From Lutjanus erythropterus (lineage: Eukaryota > Chordata > Actinopteri > Lutjaniformes > Lutjanidae), in assembly GCA_020091685.1 (NCBI GenBank), contig CM034613.1, positions 5,201,525-5,265,524 on the forward strand: a DNA stretch of 64,000 nucleotides, given 5' to 3'. The position numbers were made by a program, and so were the translations under genes. Each line of letters opens with the position of its first letter. Positions within the stretch are counted from its first letter, which is position 1. This document shows positions 62,341 through 64,000 of the stretch, in pieces. A model generated the notes under the pieces. It worked only from the letters and a program-made list of their open reading frames with translations. It did not search any database and was not told the DNA's origin.

Positions 62341-63324
62341 TCCCACCACACTGCTTTGTTCAATGTAAATACATCGCCCACCGCTCGTGTCGGCGGGCGT
62401 TTGAAACAGATGAGATCTCACTGTCTTAACTGCTCGCTCATCTTTCATCTTGTGCGGCAGTTATCAATCCTATGCGCTCGTTTTCATTTCTCTTCCCCTC
62501 TCTCCTCTCCTTCTCGCTTTCGACAGGATCTTCCACCACCTTTCATCTCGGCCACGGTGGATTTGTGTGAGGGTGGCTGCCGGAGTGAGCCAGAAAAAGT
62601 ACCCCCCCCCCTCCCCAACTCATGTGGAAATCAAAGTTGTCACTTCTCTAATTACCTAAAGCAATCTTTTCCCTCTCCTGCTCTACGCTACTTAGCTGCG
62701 TCTCTCTCTCTCTCTTCTCATCATTACTTTCTTCACTATTTCTCTCCTCTCTCCATCATCCCATAGCCACAGGCCAATAATTGGAGATACCTTCCAACTG
62801 TGCGAGATCCAATCAGAAGGAGTCGCAGAGCACCAGAGGCCCAATAAGAACCCGCAGAAAGAGGGGGGAACTGTCACCGGTGACAAGTGACTGAGGCGGC
62901 TGCCCTCAATTAACTGTTTCCGACTTTTTTTGCTGTACTTTCCTGAATATAATGATGAATAAAAAAAAATAAAAAATCAGACCTATGACAAATGTCAGTT
63001 ATGCGTCGAATCAGATTAATGGCCTAAAAGGACTAAAGCAGTAGCAGTTATTTTTGCTTGGGGCTATTATCAGACTGGAGTGTCTTTATAAACTCCACCT
63101 GTTAACACAGATAACTATGAGAATTAATGAACAACATGTTTAATTTACGTGTTAATTTAGCCAGTACGGATTGAAAAAGAGTCAATGAGCTACTTCATGG
63201 TGTCAGTGGTACCATTGAAACAGTAATTCTCTTTTTCACGAGGGATAGAGTATTCAAATCCTCCTCTTAAGTAAAAGTAGCAGCAAGGCCTGCATTCTGT
63301 AATTAACTTCAGTAAATCACAGGA

Positions 63325-63379
63325 AGTTGCCAAGTGCATCATACAAACCCACTTCAAAAAGTCTGAGCTATCCCTTTAA
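63325..63379. repeat. terminal relic of the TTAA-flanked MITE
   Basis: GTGCATCATACAAACCCACTT then GAGCTATCCCTTTAA equals the right end of copies 1-3. No matching left end is visible upstream, so this is an end fragment. Confidence 0.5.
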
Positions 63380-63407
63380 GTCCTAAAAGTCTTAGTTTCT
63401 CAAAACA

Positions 63408-63740
63408 AATGAAAAAAAAGACAAAAATAGATATTTCAACCTGTTTCAGTAATTTTCTAAGGTGTCAGGCTCTTGGCAGCAGACAGAATGAGACACACTG
63501 CTACGCTTAAATCAAGAAAAATAATAAATGTTATTTTAGAAAATTCCTGAAACAAGTTTTTTGAAATACTCTCATGAGGGCTTTAAAATGGGTACAATTT
63601 ACATGAAAAGATAGCACTGGCATGTTTTTTGCGGAGTATTTTTCTCCCCCAACTCGTTTAATCCAAAGACTTCAGGGCAACTTGTGTTTCTTCATGTGAA
63701 ACATGCGGGGGAAAATAACAGGATTTAACTCTAACTTCAG
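63408..63740. repeat. duplicated block, copy B (partner at 61975-62340)
   Basis: AAATAGATATTTCAACCTGT, GGCAGCAGACAGAATGAGA, ACAATTTACATGAAAAGATA, CTCCCCCAACTCGTTTAATC and CTTGTGTTTCTTCATGTGAA line up with copy A. Estimated identity by eye is about 75-80 percent with small indels, so the duplication is not recent. Confidence 0.75.
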
Positions 63741-64000
63741 TAAATGACCATGACCACGGTCATGTAGTTTTGGGAGAGTGTGAGGATCATAGAGACAAAC
63801 TGCTGCCTGCCTTAAATTGTTTTTTTTATAATATTTCTAGAATCATTCAGTAGCTTCTGTGCTGCCTCCCTGTTAATAATGAACAAATATTTCATTTTAA
63901 AGAAAAAAATATTTATTGACTTATGGAGAAAATAAATGGGATCAAGAATGAAAATAATCTTCATTGCAGCCCTACACCTAGTTCATCTTAAAGGTCATTT

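Larger units (their letters stand above)
51074..64000 (-). other. nrxn2: partial nrxn2 intron upstream of the SS4 exon
   Basis: From the SS4 acceptor to the window edge I find no LNS6 first-half exon (its typical FSTVQKEA- or GLGDYLELHI-like segments are absent on the minus strand), so this intron exceeds 12.9 kb. It contains the repeats at 54.7-56.0, 58.1, 59.1-59.7 and 60.4-61.0 kb and the duplicated blocks at 62.0 and 63.4 kb. Long introns flanking SS4 are usual in neurexins. Confidence 0.8.

Noticed and set aside
62356-62766. 136-codon plus-strand ORF, Ser/Leu-rich
   Set aside because: Arises from CT-rich intronic DNA (TCTCTCTC runs); no splice-site or family support.
51074-64000. Search for the beta-neurexin first exon and the first-half LNS6 exon
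   Set aside because: No minus-strand segment encodes the expected LNS strands or a signal-peptide-type start; these must lie outside the window.
1-64000. CRISPR arrays, tRNA or rRNA genes, bacterial operons, retroviral or Polinton genes
   Set aside because: No evenly spaced direct repeats with unique spacers, no cloverleaf or rRNA core sequence, and no gag/pol/env-like or capsid-like coding sequence was seen on either strand.

Overview
The window looks like nuclear DNA of a spiny-rayed teleost. The evidence is the only clear gene, a neurexin with fish-style divergence, together with many non-autonomous DNA-transposon families that I know from percomorph genomes. No bacterial, organellar or viral gene organisation is visible.

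The gene is neurexin 2 (nrxn2; the a or b paralogue cannot be decided here), read on the minus strand. The window holds its last four coding exons, in transcript order: the 90-bp SS4 cassette exon (51073-50984), the exon for the second half of LNS6 plus the Thr-rich stalk (34805-34480), a 79-bp acidic stalk exon (24431-24353), and the terminal exon with the SS5-type segment, transmembrane helix and PDZ-binding tail (9015-8123). All junctions have GT/AG ends and compatible phases. Earlier exons, including any beta-neurexin promoter, must lie beyond base 64000.

Layout: 1-1771 is a large TG/TA - CA/TA simple-sequence block with internal inversions. Bases 1772-8122 are the 3' flank and probable 3' UTR, with old repeats and two short plus-strand exon-like segments of unknown identity. 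Bases 9016-24352, 24432-34479 and 34806-50983 are complete introns of about 15, 10 and 16 kb. Bases 51074-64000 are part of the intron before SS4. The introns are filled with MITE-type elements: a TTAA-flanked family with three near-complete copies, TATCGGCC-type hAT-like relics, CACTGTAAAA/TTTTACAGTG elements, a three-level nest of elements at 49.0-49.9 kb, and a short poly(A) retro-insertion with clear target-site duplications inside another element.

The most interesting points are the SS4 cassette with a weak donor, flanked on both sides by clusters of UAAY/ACUAAY (STAR-protein type) motifs; an in-frame alternative acceptor inside the terminal exon that would remove exactly 203 codons, including the best candidate glycosaminoglycan Ser-Gly site; and a roughly 330-bp duplicated block at the right end of the window. 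I see no convincing wholly new system; the novelty is in gene architecture and repeat nesting.
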